Below are positions 1 through 8,992 of a DNA stretch of 64,000 bases, one piece after another. The notes under the pieces were generated by a model that was not told the origin of the DNA, did not search any database, and was given only the letters and a program-made list of their open reading frames with translations. The stretch is from positions 1 to 64,000 of the forward strand of contig NZ_JAJCIA010000015.1 of assembly GCF_020554845.1 (NCBI RefSeq), read 5' to 3'. Every line of letters starts with the position of its first letter. Within the stretch, counting starts at the first letter, position 1. A program made the translations under genes and the position numbers. The DNA is from Blautia faecis. Its GTDB lineage: Bacteria; Bacillota; Clostridia; Lachnospirales; Lachnospiraceae.

Positions 1-81
1 ATTGGGACATTTTCCTTTGTGGTATATTAGGACATTATCATAAATGGTTCATAATATGTCAAGCATTTTTGAAAATATGTA

Positions 82-110
82 TTGACAATCCAGGGGAATT
101 ATTATAAACT
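82..110 (+). promoter_or_regulatory. Promoter of rpsT
   Basis: TTGACA at 82-87, a 17-base spacer, then TAAACT at 105-110. Transcription would begin near 117, giving a leader of about 80 bases before the TTG start of rpsT. Confidence 0.7.
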
Positions 111-194
111 ATATAAGCATGTTCATAGGAACGCCCGTGTCTGTTCTTATGATGCAAAAAATTAATCATCATTCACGAATTGGAGGTGTACGAA

Positions 195-458
195 TTGGCT
201 AACATCAAATCTGCAAAAAAGAGAATTTTAGTTAACAGAACAAAAGCTGCGAGAAACAAATCCATCCGTTCTGCTGTTAAGACTTCCATCAGAAAAGTTG
301 ACGCAGCAGTAGCAAACAACGATAAGGCAGCAGCAGAGGTTGCATTAAAAGAGGCTATCTCTACAATCAGCAAAGCAACTTCCAAAGGTGTTTATCACAA
401 AAACAACTGCGCAAGAAAAGTTTCCCGTTTATCCAAAGCCGTTAACAGCATTGGCTAA
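195..458 (+). CDS. rpsT: 30S ribosomal protein S20
   Basis: S20 is a primary 16S rRNA-binding protein of the small ribosomal subunit. The product is 87 aa, Lys/Arg/Ala-rich and helical, and begins (M)ANIKSAKKR, the usual S20 start. The start chosen is TTG at 195 because GGAGGTG at 182-188 sits 6 bases upstream. The in-frame TTG at 180 would precede its own ribosome site. The non-AUG start is typical of S20 and fits weak, autoregulated initiation (family knowledge). The gene converges with holA and ends before a strong terminator. Confidence 0.97.
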   Translation: MANIKSAKKRILVNRTKAARNKSIRSAVKTSIRKVDAAVANNDKAAAEVALKEAISTISKATSKGVYHKNNCARKVSRLSKAVNSIG

Positions 459-500
459 TAGATATCTGAATTTTTAGTTATAAGCTTATAAGTGAAAATT

Positions 501-534
501 AAGGCAGTCGAACCGTCATCGACTGCCTTTTTTC
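501..534 (+). terminator. Intrinsic terminator of rpsT
   Basis: An 11-bp stem AAGGCAGTCGA / TCGACTGCCTT with a short loop is followed by a T-run at 528-533. It lies between the convergent rpsT and holA. Confidence 0.9.
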
Positions 535-581
535 TGTATTTTTTTCATTCCTGTTCAGCCCACTGTCTATTTTGGCAAACA

Positions 582-1568
582 TCATCTTCTGGCTGAACTA
601 TACTTCACGATCAGTAATTCCACACTAAGCACATCCTGCAATCTGCCTGTCTTCACAGCTTCCTCTGCATCCACAAAATCCGTCACTGCCTGACGAAGTT
701 CACTGATTCTATAGGATCTTGCACAGACTGCAATATTTTTCGCCACAAAAGACGGCACTCCCAGTCTTGATGCCATCACCGGCTGAGGGATTCCTTCTTC
801 TGCATATTCTTTTACCAAAAGCAGCTGGCGAAACTGTTTCGCCAAAAGAAAAAGGATTCTCATCGGGGGCTCTTTCAGCATAAGAAGATCATAATACAGA
901 TCCAGTGCCCTCTTCTGATTTTTCTCCGTCACTGCCCGGACCATATCAAAAATCTTATTCTGGGTCTGAGTGGTACAAATCTCCAGAATGTCCTCTCCCG
1001 TTACCACATCCCGGTCACCGGTATAGGAAATTATCTTTTCCAGCTCCATCCGCAGATTTCCCATGTCCACACCAGTCATGGTAAGAAGAAGCTCCATATC
1101 CCGCTGGGTGATCATCTTGCCTTCTTTTTTCAGAAGCCCGGCAGCCCAGCGCATTAGCGTTTTCTCATCCTGCTGCACAAATTCTCCGATTCTTCCTGCT
1201 GCCTTTACAGCTTTATACATACGGTTTCTTTTGTCCACCTCATTTTCCACAAAAATGAGGCAAAGATAGTCTGGCAGTTCTTTCATATAATCAGCCAGTT
1301 CATCACATTTATTCTTAAAAAATCCGGTATCTTCCAACAGAATCACCCTACGGTCCGCAAAAAAAGGCATGGTCTCACAAAGGTCGATCAATTCCTTCAC
1401 ATCAATGTTCCGACCCTCATAATGATTAAAATTCATGGTGTCATCTTCCGGATTCAGTGCCTGTACCAGTTTATGTTTATACTGCTGTTTCAGGTAAGCT
1501 TCCTCACCATACAGCAAATACGCCTGTTTAAAATTACCCGTCTTTATATCTTCCTTGATATTCTTCAA
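582..1568 (-). CDS. holA: DNA polymerase III delta subunit
   Basis: The delta subunit opens the beta sliding clamp within the clamp-loader complex. The product of 328 aa matches family length. It starts (M)KNIKEDIKTG and carries the HolA-like YLLYGEEAYLKQQY region, then an AAA+-like body without a working Walker A, as in the family. The start chosen is TTG at 1568, with AGGAG about 8 bases upstream. The frame stays open about 30 codons further, but those codons do not look like HolA. It lies downstream of comEC, an arrangement common in Firmicutes, and could share its transcript. Confidence 0.92.
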   Translation of the reverse strand: MKNIKEDIKTGNFKQAYLLYGEEAYLKQQYKHKLVQALNPEDDTMNFNHYEGRNIDVKELIDLCETMPFFADRRVILLEDTGFFKNKCDELADYMKELPDYLCLIFVENEVDKRNRMYKAVKAAGRIGEFVQQDEKTLMRWAAGLLKKEGKMITQRDMELLLTMTGVDMGNLRMELEKIISYTGDRDVVTGEDILEICTTQTQNKIFDMVRAVTEKNQKRALDLYYDLLMLKEPPMRILFLLAKQFRQLLLVKEYAEEGIPQPVMASRLGVPSFVAKNIAVCARSYRISELRQAVTDFVDAEEAVKTGRLQDVLSVELLIVKYSSARR

Positions 1569-1747
1569 AATGTACGCTCCTGTTATCTTCTTGTCGGTCA
1601 GGACTTTTCCCAAAAGGTTACTATTCACGATCTGATCTGACCAGTAGCCCCCCCCCAAACTCTTTCTGCCAGGGAGGATAGAGCTGTATCCGACATTCTA
1701 TTAAACCATACCACAAATTGTGTCTTTATAAAAGTACCTTTTTCGAT

Positions 1748-4126
1748 CTACAAACCATTTCCCTTTTCCAAAAATTTCTTAATCCTTATCCTCTCTTTCT
1801 CCCAGCAAACTTTTACAGCACCGCTTTCCATAGTAAAACTTGTCTGGCATCCGGCTTCTTCCAGGCGTTTCGTAATTTCCGGTGACGGGTGACCATAAGT
1901 ATTGGTAGAAGAACAGGAAATCACAGCATATTCCGGGCGCACTGTATCAAGAAACTGTTGACAGGTAGAGTAATGGGAGCCATGGTGTCCCACCTTCAAA
2001 AAGTCCACATCTTCCAACACTCCCAATTCCAGCAATTTCTTTTCTGTTTCTTCCCCGATATCACCTGTCAAAAGACCAAGAAACTCCTCATATTTTACTT
2101 TAATCACCATGCCATCTTCATTTACATCTGCGCCAGAAGCACTGACCGCAGGAGCAATTATCTGCAATTGCAATTTACCTGCATTCAGGCAGTCTCCTTC
2201 CTTCAGGGTTCTCACTGGAATTCCGGCCTCTTTTGCTGTCTGTTTCAGTTTTTCCCATGCAGCAGGGGGATTTTCCCACTCGGGCAGATACAAACATCCC
2301 AATTTTACTGAATTCAGTTTTTTTACAGCCATCTCCAATATTTCCTGTACACCACTGATATGATCCTGATCTGTATGAGATATAAAAATTCCATCAATCT
2401 GAGAAATCCCCTGATTTTTCAGATAAGGTAAAATCTGATATTGTCCCACACCTGATTTGTTTGTGCTTCCACCATCCACAAGAAAACAATTTCCTTCCGG
2501 CGTCCGCAGCACAAGCCCGTCGCCCTGTCCCACATCCAGACAGCTGACAGAAAATGGTTCCGGCTCACGCCATATAAGAATAGATATGGCCAGACATGCA
2601 ACTACGAAAGCAATTATTTTTCTCTCCCGCTTTCTTTTCTGTGTAAGTATCCAGACTGCTCCTGCAAACAAAATATAATATGCAGCCACCTGCCACAGCT
2701 TTGGTTGTCCTGTGATCCAGATACCAAAAGGCAGATTTCCGGATAGTTTACATAACTCTTCATAAATTCCAGCAAGAACCTTTCCAGGCAAAATCACAAC
2801 ACGCCCAACAGAAAAGCTTACACACCCTGCAAGCAATCCAGTAGCTCCGCTTCCCAGAACAATTCCTACTGTAGGAAGCACCAGCAAATTTAAAAAAATT
2901 CCAACCAGTGAAACTTCTCCGAAAAAATATAAGGAAACAGGAAGCATGGTCAGCTGTATTCCTATAGATGCGCCTAAAGCCAGATTTGCTTTGCAAAAAC
3001 CTCTGGCGAATTTTTCATATATTTGCCCTGTATGTTTTCCTAAAATCATACAGCAAATATCTTTAAACTTTTTTCCAGCATGTCTTTTCCATGCACTCTT
3101 TCTTCTCCGCTCATTTTTCCCTTTTTCAATCCGGGATGAATCCATACTCTTTGTTAATGCAGGAACCACTACGCCAGCTCCTGCTACCGCGCTAAATGAC
3201 AAAAGGAACCCACTGTTATATAAATATGCTCCTGAATCTCCAAGAATTAACATAGCCGAAACAGCCAGCGCCGTTGGCAGATCATAAATCCTTCCGGTTA
3301 TTTTCGCCCCTACAGATATCAAAAACATACAGACCGCACGCATAGTAGACACACTTCCACCAGTCATCACACCGTATTGAAGCAAAATCAGCAGGGCAAT
3401 TATCCCAGACGGCCAGATTCCCATTCCCGTCTTCATCAGAAGATTATAAATTCCCATTCCAATCACGCTGATGTGCAGCCCTGAAATTGCCAGAACATGC
3501 ACAATACCAGCCATCTGGTAGCGAAGCTTCACTTCCTCATCCAGGCTGCTTTTATCCCCAAGAACAATTGCCTGAAAAATCCCAGCTTCTTTTCCACCAA
3601 TTCCATTCAGAACTTCACTGAAATATTTTCTTAGATCATTCATACCTTGTCGATAAGCAGAATAATTTTCCGATTTTTTTAACAATTCCGCCTTTTTCAT
3701 AAAATAGAAAATATGCTGACTGGCGTAGTACTGTCTGGCATCAAATTCTCCTGGATTTCGCATCTCACCTACTCTCTCCAGATTTCCAGACACCAAAACA
3801 ACAGTTCCTGCCGGAACATCTTCTTTTTTCTTTAAAAATACTTTTACATTTTCAATAGATATTTTCTTCGGTTGATTTTCCTTTGATTGATTCTTCTTTG
3901 GTTGATAAATCAGATATGTATTGCTAAGATAAACAGATTGTGAAAATTCATTTTCTGTGGTCTGTGTCACTTCTCCGCAGATTGTGACCTTGGGATGCTT
4001 CCGGATCCAGGAGTCCACATTTTCCGGCACAGGATTTCCTCGGATCAGTGGAAATCCTGCCCGGTCGGCCACACACATAAGGAGCATCAAGACCAGACAC
4101 ACCATGCAAAGCGGTCTTTTCGTCAT
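1748..4126 (-). CDS. comEC: ComEC/Rec2 DNA internalisation channel
   Basis: ComEC forms the inner-membrane channel that admits single-stranded DNA during transformation. The 792-aa product has N-terminal membrane segments, an OB-like domain (about 40-170), the Competence domain with the HVLAISGLHISVIG signature around residue 235, and a C-terminal metallo-beta-lactamase domain. That domain shows SHTDQDHISG and VGHHGSHYST, likely metal ligands for a nuclease that degrades the non-entering strand. The full domain order suggests an intact gene. It lies 3' of the GerMN gene in a leftward cluster that starts with comEA. Confidence 0.93.
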   Translation of the reverse strand: MTKRPLCMVCLVLMLLMCVADRAGFPLIRGNPVPENVDSWIRKHPKVTICGEVTQTTENEFSQSVYLSNTYLIYQPKKNQSKENQPKKISIENVKVFLKKKEDVPAGTVVLVSGNLERVGEMRNPGEFDARQYYASQHIFYFMKKAELLKKSENYSAYRQGMNDLRKYFSEVLNGIGGKEAGIFQAIVLGDKSSLDEEVKLRYQMAGIVHVLAISGLHISVIGMGIYNLLMKTGMGIWPSGIIALLILLQYGVMTGGSVSTMRAVCMFLISVGAKITGRIYDLPTALAVSAMLILGDSGAYLYNSGFLLSFSAVAGAGVVVPALTKSMDSSRIEKGKNERRRKSAWKRHAGKKFKDICCMILGKHTGQIYEKFARGFCKANLALGASIGIQLTMLPVSLYFFGEVSLVGIFLNLLVLPTVGIVLGSGATGLLAGCVSFSVGRVVILPGKVLAGIYEELCKLSGNLPFGIWITGQPKLWQVAAYYILFAGAVWILTQKRKRERKIIAFVVACLAISILIWREPEPFSVSCLDVGQGDGLVLRTPEGNCFLVDGGSTNKSGVGQYQILPYLKNQGISQIDGIFISHTDQDHISGVQEILEMAVKKLNSVKLGCLYLPEWENPPAAWEKLKQTAKEAGIPVRTLKEGDCLNAGKLQLQIIAPAVSASGADVNEDGMVIKVKYEEFLGLLTGDIGEETEKKLLELGVLEDVDFLKVGHHGSHYSTCQQFLDTVRPEYAVISCSSTNTYGHPSPEITKRLEEAGCQTSFTMESGAVKVCWEKERIRIKKFLEKGNGL

Positions 4127-4171
4127 TTATAAACTCCTTTAGTATTTCATTTTATAAGCGTTATTGATTGA

Positions 4172-4191
4172 TTTTTTCAAACACGCTCTAA
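4172..4191. repeat. R1 repeat terminus
   Basis: A single terminus of dispersed repeat family R1 (TTTTTTCAAACACGCTCTAA). It overlaps the last codons of the GerMN gene and supplies its TAG stop. Other copies are at 8711, 15538, 18749, 22139 and 48075. Confidence 0.75.
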
Positions 4192-5126
4192 TTCTCTTTC
4201 AGGATCAGATCTGTATTTTTACTGAAAAGACTGTACAAAGATGTTCCATCACTTAACTTAGCCTCTGTATCACCTTCGATTGAAATTTGCACTTTATCAG
4301 CAGATGTCGTATCCAGAAGAGAATTTACCACGGAATAAATCATGGTGTTCACCGGAATATCAATTCCTGAATCTGAAAAAGCGGAACTAAAATCCACATA
4401 GCACACATTATCAGACACCTCTATTCCCAGAATATCCGTATCCTGCGGAATTGTTGGATAATGCCCTTTCACCATCGGTCCTTTGGCAAGCTGTTCCAGT
4501 ATTACTCTCTCTCTTGGCAGAATTCTCTTATAATATACATTTCTCTGTTCTGCCACAAGATGCTCTCCTGTCTTGTCTGTAAAATACAGAGTAAAAGTAT
4601 CATACCGATACGCATCTTTATCAGAGCCCCACATTTCTACAAAAGTGTTGCCGTCAAGCACGCCTACAGCCTGTCCCTTGGAATCGGTAAGCTCCTGATT
4701 TCCTATAAAAATCTTTATGCCGGTGATTCCTGGGATCTGAAGAAATGTTCTTGCCACACCTGCGCGCACCAGAATCTCCCTGGTTCGGGAAATATTACTG
4801 TAATCTGCATTAAACTCCAATTCCAGAAGGGATTCATTTAAGCGGTAAGTCACCAGCTGAACTCCTGCTGGAAGCAAAGGCAGGTTCTCGCCGCTGCTCT
4901 CCTGTCCATTCAGGATTCCCATTAAATCCTGGAGCATAAATTCCGCACTTTCCTGCTCCGGATAATATCTTGTCTTTGTTACTTTCGTTTCATCTTTGTT
5001 CAGGTAATATAGATAGTACTGATTACTGACACTTTCAGTCTTCTCGCCCTGGCTTTCCACCGAGCATCCGGTAAGAAGGCCAATGATCAGAACCAGAGCC
5101 ATCGCTGTACTCAATAATTTCTTCAT
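4188..5126 (-). CDS. GerMN-domain lipoprotein
   Basis: A predicted membrane-anchored lipoprotein of 312 aa. A signal peptide ends in a lipobox (LLTGC), placing the lipidated Cys at residue 21. Two GerMN-type domains follow, roughly residues 45-150 and 175-290, each with the family pattern of a hydrophobic strand, NISRTREIL-like helix and CYVDFSS-like strand. GerMN domains occur in GerM-type sporulation/germination proteins. The start at 5126 is set by GGAGGTG at about 5131-5137, which overlaps the stop of the kinase gene. That tight coupling suggests it works with, or is sensed by, the two-component system. Confidence 0.85.
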   Translation of the reverse strand: MKKLLSTAMALVLIIGLLTGCSVESQGEKTESVSNQYYLYYLNKDETKVTKTRYYPEQESAEFMLQDLMGILNGQESSGENLPLLPAGVQLVTYRLNESLLELEFNADYSNISRTREILVRAGVARTFLQIPGITGIKIFIGNQELTDSKGQAVGVLDGNTFVEMWGSDKDAYRYDTFTLYFTDKTGEHLVAEQRNVYYKRILPRERVILEQLAKGPMVKGHYPTIPQDTDILGIEVSDNVCYVDFSSAFSDSGIDIPVNTMIYSVVNSLLDTTSADKVQISIEGDTEAKLSDGTSLYSLFSKNTDLILKEN

Positions 5127-5136
5127 CTGGCACCTC

Positions 5137-6564
5137 CTACGGAATATATGATAAAGGAATGCGGACAGTAAAGGTGGTTCCCTCGCCTTCCTTACTTGCC
5201 ACCTGAATAGTTCCATGGTGCATGGTCACAGCACTTCTGGTAATCGCAAGTCCAAGACCTGTGCCGCCAATTTCTTTGGAATGGGATTTGTCTACGCGGT
5301 AAAAACGTTCAAAAATTCTTCCGATGGACTCCTCCGGAATGCCCATTCCGGAATCTGCAACCTTCACATAGAAATATTTATGGTCAGCGTCAAGGGTTAC
5401 ACGAACCCAGCCATCATCCACATTGTATTTAATACCATTCTCAACCAGATTGCTCACGGCAAGAGTAAACTTCACCTCATCCACATCCGCCTCAACAGGG
5501 CGGAAACTGTCCAGGATCAGATCAATGTGCCTCTTATCTGCAATTGGACGGAGTCTCTTCAGGATATCCTCCAGAAGCTGATTGATATTCAGGTGCTCCA
5601 CATTCAGATCTGCTGCCTTCTTATCCATTTTTACAAGAGAAAGCAGGTCTGTAATGATTTTATTCTCCCGATCGATCTCTGCAGTGATATCGCCCATAAA
5701 CTCCTGATAAAGCTCCTCCGGCACCCCTTCCTGCCCCACCAGGGAATCGGCAAGTACCTTCATGGAGGTAAGCGGTGTCTTCAGCTCATGAGACACATTG
5801 GAAACAAACTCATTTCTGGACTCATCCAGAATCTTCATTCTGGAAAGCATTTTGTTGAACGCATCCGTAATAAGTGCTGTCTCTGTATAATCCGGGACAG
5901 AAATCTCCTCATTCTGGTATCCATCCGTCAAATCCTCAATGGACTTGGTAACTCTGGCAAACGGCTTTACAAGAACCGTAGAAAGCACATATCCAAGAAG
6001 GACCGCCAGCACAATAATGATTCCTGTGATCAGAAGACTCTTCTGTTCCAGTTCCAGAATATTCTCTGCAATTTCATTGGAGGAAAAGCTGATCAGCATA
6101 GCACCCTGAAGCTGCTTCACTTCCGGGCTTTTCACAGGGAGGGCCATCTCAATCTTCTGTGTCTTACTATTATAGCGGCTGGCTTCCTCACCTTTGAAGC
6201 ATTTGATCACCATAGTGGAGATCAAAGTCTTTCCCTCATCTACGCCATAGGTATCCTTGATAATCCTGTAATCCCTGTCAACTAACAGAATTCTGCCGTC
6301 ATACACATTAGACAACAACTCCAGCTTGCTGTTTACATCCTGCGAGCTGGAGTCATTCATATAATTCTCTTTAATTAACAGGTTACACAGAATGTCACAC
6401 TGCTTCTCAACAGTCTGCTTACGGACAGCCACAGCCTTGCTCTCATAGGCTGCCACCATCACATGAGCAACAATGACACTTGGTACGATTCCCAGAATGA
6501 CCAGAATGATCAGAATACGAAAACGCAGACTTTTTAAAAAGCTGGGTTTCTTTTTCTCTGGCAT
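5137..6564 (-). CDS. Membrane sensor histidine kinase (HAMP-HisKA-HATPase)
   Basis: This kinase autophosphorylates and passes phosphate to the response regulator encoded 3 bases upstream. In 475 aa: TM1 about 13-34, an extracytoplasmic sensor region about 35-175 with PAS/dCACHE-like character, TM2 about 176-198, a HAMP linker, a DHp domain with SHELKTPLTSM (His phosphoacceptor), and an ATPase domain with NLVENGIKYN, DSGMGIP and GGTGLGLAI boxes. The architecture is of the PhoR/WalK/ResE group. It is not called WalK because no yycH/yycI/yycJ neighbours are present. The frame ends inside the ribosome site of the GerMN gene. Confidence 0.93.
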   Translation of the reverse strand: MPEKKKPSFLKSLRFRILIILVILGIVPSVIVAHVMVAAYESKAVAVRKQTVEKQCDILCNLLIKENYMNDSSSQDVNSKLELLSNVYDGRILLVDRDYRIIKDTYGVDEGKTLISTMVIKCFKGEEASRYNSKTQKIEMALPVKSPEVKQLQGAMLISFSSNEIAENILELEQKSLLITGIIIVLAVLLGYVLSTVLVKPFARVTKSIEDLTDGYQNEEISVPDYTETALITDAFNKMLSRMKILDESRNEFVSNVSHELKTPLTSMKVLADSLVGQEGVPEELYQEFMGDITAEIDRENKIITDLLSLVKMDKKAADLNVEHLNINQLLEDILKRLRPIADKRHIDLILDSFRPVEADVDEVKFTLAVSNLVENGIKYNVDDGWVRVTLDADHKYFYVKVADSGMGIPEESIGRIFERFYRVDKSHSKEIGGTGLGLAITRSAVTMHHGTIQVASKEGEGTTFTVRIPLSYIP

Positions 6565-6567
6565 GGC

Positions 6568-7257
6568 TTATGCCTGGAAATAATATCCCACACCCCATTT
6601 GGTGTGTACATATTTCGGCTCACTGGGATTCGCCTCAATTTTTTCACGTAAACGACGGATATGTACATCCACTGTACGAACATCACCAGGATATTCATAT
6701 CCCCATACAATATTCAGCAGGTTCTCACGGCTGTAAACTTTATTTGGATTGAACACCAGAAGTTCCAACACGTCGAATTCTTTGGCAGTCAGATTGATTT
6801 CCTTACCAGCAATAAACACGCGGCGGCTCTCACAATCCATTTTCAGGTCACCAGCCTCTATTGTCTTCGCCTTGTCTTTTTCTTCCTGATTGCTGCCAGC
6901 ACGGCGCATAATGGCCTTGATTCTTGCCTTTACTTCAAGAATATTAAATGGTTTGGTGATATAGTCGTCCGCGCCATACTCAAGACCGAGGATCTTATCC
7001 ATATCCTCACCTTTCGCTGTAAGCATTACAATAGGAACATTTGAAAATTCCCTGATCTGCTGGCATACTTCAAAGCCATCCATCTTGGGAAGCATAAGAT
7101 CCAGGAGAATAATGTCATATTTCTTCTCTTTGGCCATCTCCAGGGCTTCTTCTCCATCGTAGGCACAATCCACATCCATTCCATCCTGTTCCAGACTGAA
7201 ACGGATACCCTTTACTATCAGTTTCTCATCATCTACTACCAAAACTTTCCTGCTCAT
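6568..7257 (-). CDS. OmpR/PhoB-family response regulator
   Basis: A 229-aa DNA-binding response regulator. The receiver domain (1-118) has the acidic pair DDE, the phosphoacceptor Asp in LLDLMLPKMDG, Thr in MLTAKGE and Lys in ITKPF. The C-terminal winged helix (about 130-229) has the NLTAKEFDVLELL and RTVDVHIRRLREKIE signatures. It is the upstream partner of the kinase. GGGAG precedes the ATG at 7257. The gene follows comEA by 13 bases, so all are probably cotranscribed. Confidence 0.95.
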   Translation of the reverse strand: MSRKVLVVDDEKLIVKGIRFSLEQDGMDVDCAYDGEEALEMAKEKKYDIILLDLMLPKMDGFEVCQQIREFSNVPIVMLTAKGEDMDKILGLEYGADDYITKPFNILEVKARIKAIMRRAGSNQEEKDKAKTIEAGDLKMDCESRRVFIAGKEINLTAKEFDVLELLVFNPNKVYSRENLLNIVWGYEYPGDVRTVDVHIRRLREKIEANPSEPKYVHTKWGVGYYFQA

Positions 7258-7270
7258 TTAAGAATCTCCC

Positions 7271-8107
7271 TTATCCAGTTGATATCTTGTCTTTTATCTT
7301 TGAAAAGGTACCTTCCTTGATACCTTCTACATTCATAATCTCTTCTATAGAAGCAAAGTCTCCATGCTCCTCTCTGTATGCAATAATGGCTTCTGCCTTT
7401 GACTGCCCGATTCCGCTTAATGTGGAAAGCTGCCCGGCATCTGCAGTATTCAGATTAATTCGCGGATCATCGCCTGCGCCATCTCCGAAACTTCCTGTAT
7501 CTCTTTCAACAGTTCCCGATGGATTTTCCACTGAGCTGCCTTGAATTTCTTCCAATCCTGAACTTCCAGACTTGTCACCATCGTTCAATGCCTCTGGCAC
7601 TTTCGCCATAGCGAGTTCCAGCTCCTCAGACACTTCTTTCTCAGTAGGCACATAAATCTGCTGCCCATCTCCAATGCTTCTGGCTCTGTTCAGATAATTT
7701 ATGGCTGCCTCTGGCAAATATCCTCCAGCTGCATCAACAGCCTGGAAAATACGCGCTCCTTCATCCAGCTCATAAACGCCTGGATTTACAACGGCTCCAC
7801 ATACATCAACGAATATTTTCTGTGGAATTGGCGTTTCTGGTGGCGAATCCAAAGCTGAATTTTCTGTATTTCCCTCTGATCCAGCATCTGAAACAGCAGA
7901 CTGTTTTTCGGGATTTTCCCCTGCCGCCACGTTACTCTCATACGCAGTGCTCTCTTCTCCGGCTTTTCTATTCGAGTTCTCTTCATCTGAATCCAACTCT
8001 TCCAGAAAAACCTCTTCCCGACGTGCGCAGCCTGTCATTGCAGACGCCGTCCAGAGAAAGAACAAAACTGTCCAGATTCCACATCTGTATTTCATTTTTC
8101 TTCCCAT
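7271..8107 (-). CDS. comEA: ComEA-like SLBB/helix-hairpin-helix DNA receptor
   Basis: ComEA binds double-stranded DNA at the outer face of the membrane and feeds it to ComEC. The 278-aa product starts with a membrane/lipoprotein signal (TASAMTGC). A low-complexity Ser/Glu/Asn linker (30-95) is followed by an SLBB domain (about 97-150: VDVCGAVVNPGVYEL) and a second linker. A C-terminal helix-hairpin-helix pair ends it (INLNTADAGQLSTLSGIG... GIKEGTFSKIKDKI). GGGG lies 7 bases before the ATG. The lipobox is unusual, because many ComEA proteins have a plain TM anchor. It heads the cluster that ends with comEC and holA. Confidence 0.9.
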   Translation of the reverse strand: MGRKMKYRCGIWTVLFFLWTASAMTGCARREEVFLEELDSDEENSNRKAGEESTAYESNVAAGENPEKQSAVSDAGSEGNTENSALDSPPETPIPQKIFVDVCGAVVNPGVYELDEGARIFQAVDAAGGYLPEAAINYLNRARSIGDGQQIYVPTEKEVSEELELAMAKVPEALNDGDKSGSSGLEEIQGSSVENPSGTVERDTGSFGDGAGDDPRINLNTADAGQLSTLSGIGQSKAEAIIAYREEHGDFASIEEIMNVEGIKEGTFSKIKDKISTG

Positions 8108-8233
8108 GCAGGTTCCCCTTTCGCTTTATGCGCAGGTTCCCCTCCACTCATGCTTTACCTAATCTATTTTAACGAAACTTTACATTTTTTACAATACCAT
8201 TTCTAAATTTTATCAGTCTTTTATCTATTTACC

Positions 8234-8668
8234 TTATTTCTCCCATTTAAATATGACAATTCCTACAATAGCCACAGCCATACCGATCAGTTTCCGCCAT
8301 TGAAAATCCACTTTTTCTACACCAAACAGACCAAATAATTCAATTACATAGGCAACTGCAAGCTGGGAAATTACAATCAGCATAGCAGCCTTTGCAGGAC
8401 CTAAACTTCCCATGCTTTGAATGACAGTTATGGTAATAAATGCTCCGATAATACCGCCAAGTAAAGTATATTTATTCTCCACCTGCCACAACGCGCCAAT
8501 ACTATCCCTCCCGGTAAAAATCCACGCCAACACACAGACCAAAAACGCAGAAAACTGTACCCAGCCGGTGGATACCCACAAGCTGGTCTGCTTAGTCATC
8601 TCTGTGTTAAAAACGCCCTGAATACTCATCAATGCACCAGATATCAACGCTACAAGAAATCCCCACAT
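8234..8668 (-). CDS. DMT-superfamily membrane protein (YdcZ/DUF606 type)
   Basis: A 144-aa very hydrophobic protein with four to five membrane helices. It is half the size of a classical EamA transporter, as is usual for the DUF606/YdcZ family. Recognisable stretches are MWGFLVALISGALMSIQGVFN at the start and the terminal GMAVAIVGIVIFK helix. The family is thought to work as homo- or heterodimeric exporters; the substrate is unknown. It is a monocistronic leftward gene. An R1 repeat lies just upstream. Confidence 0.8.
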   Translation of the reverse strand: MWGFLVALISGALMSIQGVFNTEMTKQTSLWVSTGWVQFSAFLVCVLAWIFTGRDSIGALWQVENKYTLLGGIIGAFITITVIQSMGSLGPAKAAMLIVISQLAVAYVIELFGLFGVEKVDFQWRKLIGMAVAIVGIVIFKWEK

Positions 8669-8710
8669 ACAATACCTCCATAAACTATCCTATACTTCCA
8701 GATTCTTTCT

Positions 8711-8876
8711 CTAGAGCGTGTTTGAAAAAGGCTTTCTGCAAGGTGTGCGTCACAATTTGTGGGAGATTTCGCCCGGATGAGGGCGCCGTAGCGGGCTACG
8801 GCAACCGAATTCGAGTGAAATATACCGCAAAGTGGGGCGTGCAGATTGCAGGAATGATTTTTCAAACACGCTCTAA
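8711..8876. repeat. R1 element, complete copy (MITE-like)
   Basis: About 166 bp bounded by inverted termini TAGAGCGTGTTTGAAAAA and TTTTTCAAACACGCTCTA. The interior contains further stems (GCCGTAGC/GCTACGGC). It carries no coding frame. It is the longest copy of the R1 family in this window and looks like a non-autonomous palindromic element. Confidence 0.8.
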
Positions 8877-8992
8877 GCCAATCAATGTTCTGACAGCCTC
8901 CAAAAGGATACTCCCTTTCCCGGGAAGAAAAGGAGGTGCACTTGCAGCAGGCACCTCCATAATAGTATTATATGTATTTTTCAAAGATTCAT

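Noticed and set aside
5215..6285. A 356-codon rightward open frame
   Set aside because: It lies wholly antisense to the histidine kinase gene, lacks a ribosome site and its Cys/His/Ile-rich translation has no family features. It is a shadow of the real gene.
5137..7257. Naming the two-component system WalRK
   Set aside because: Domain order fits, but the diagnostic yycH/yycI/yycJ neighbours are missing and the motifs do not separate it from other PhoR-like pairs.
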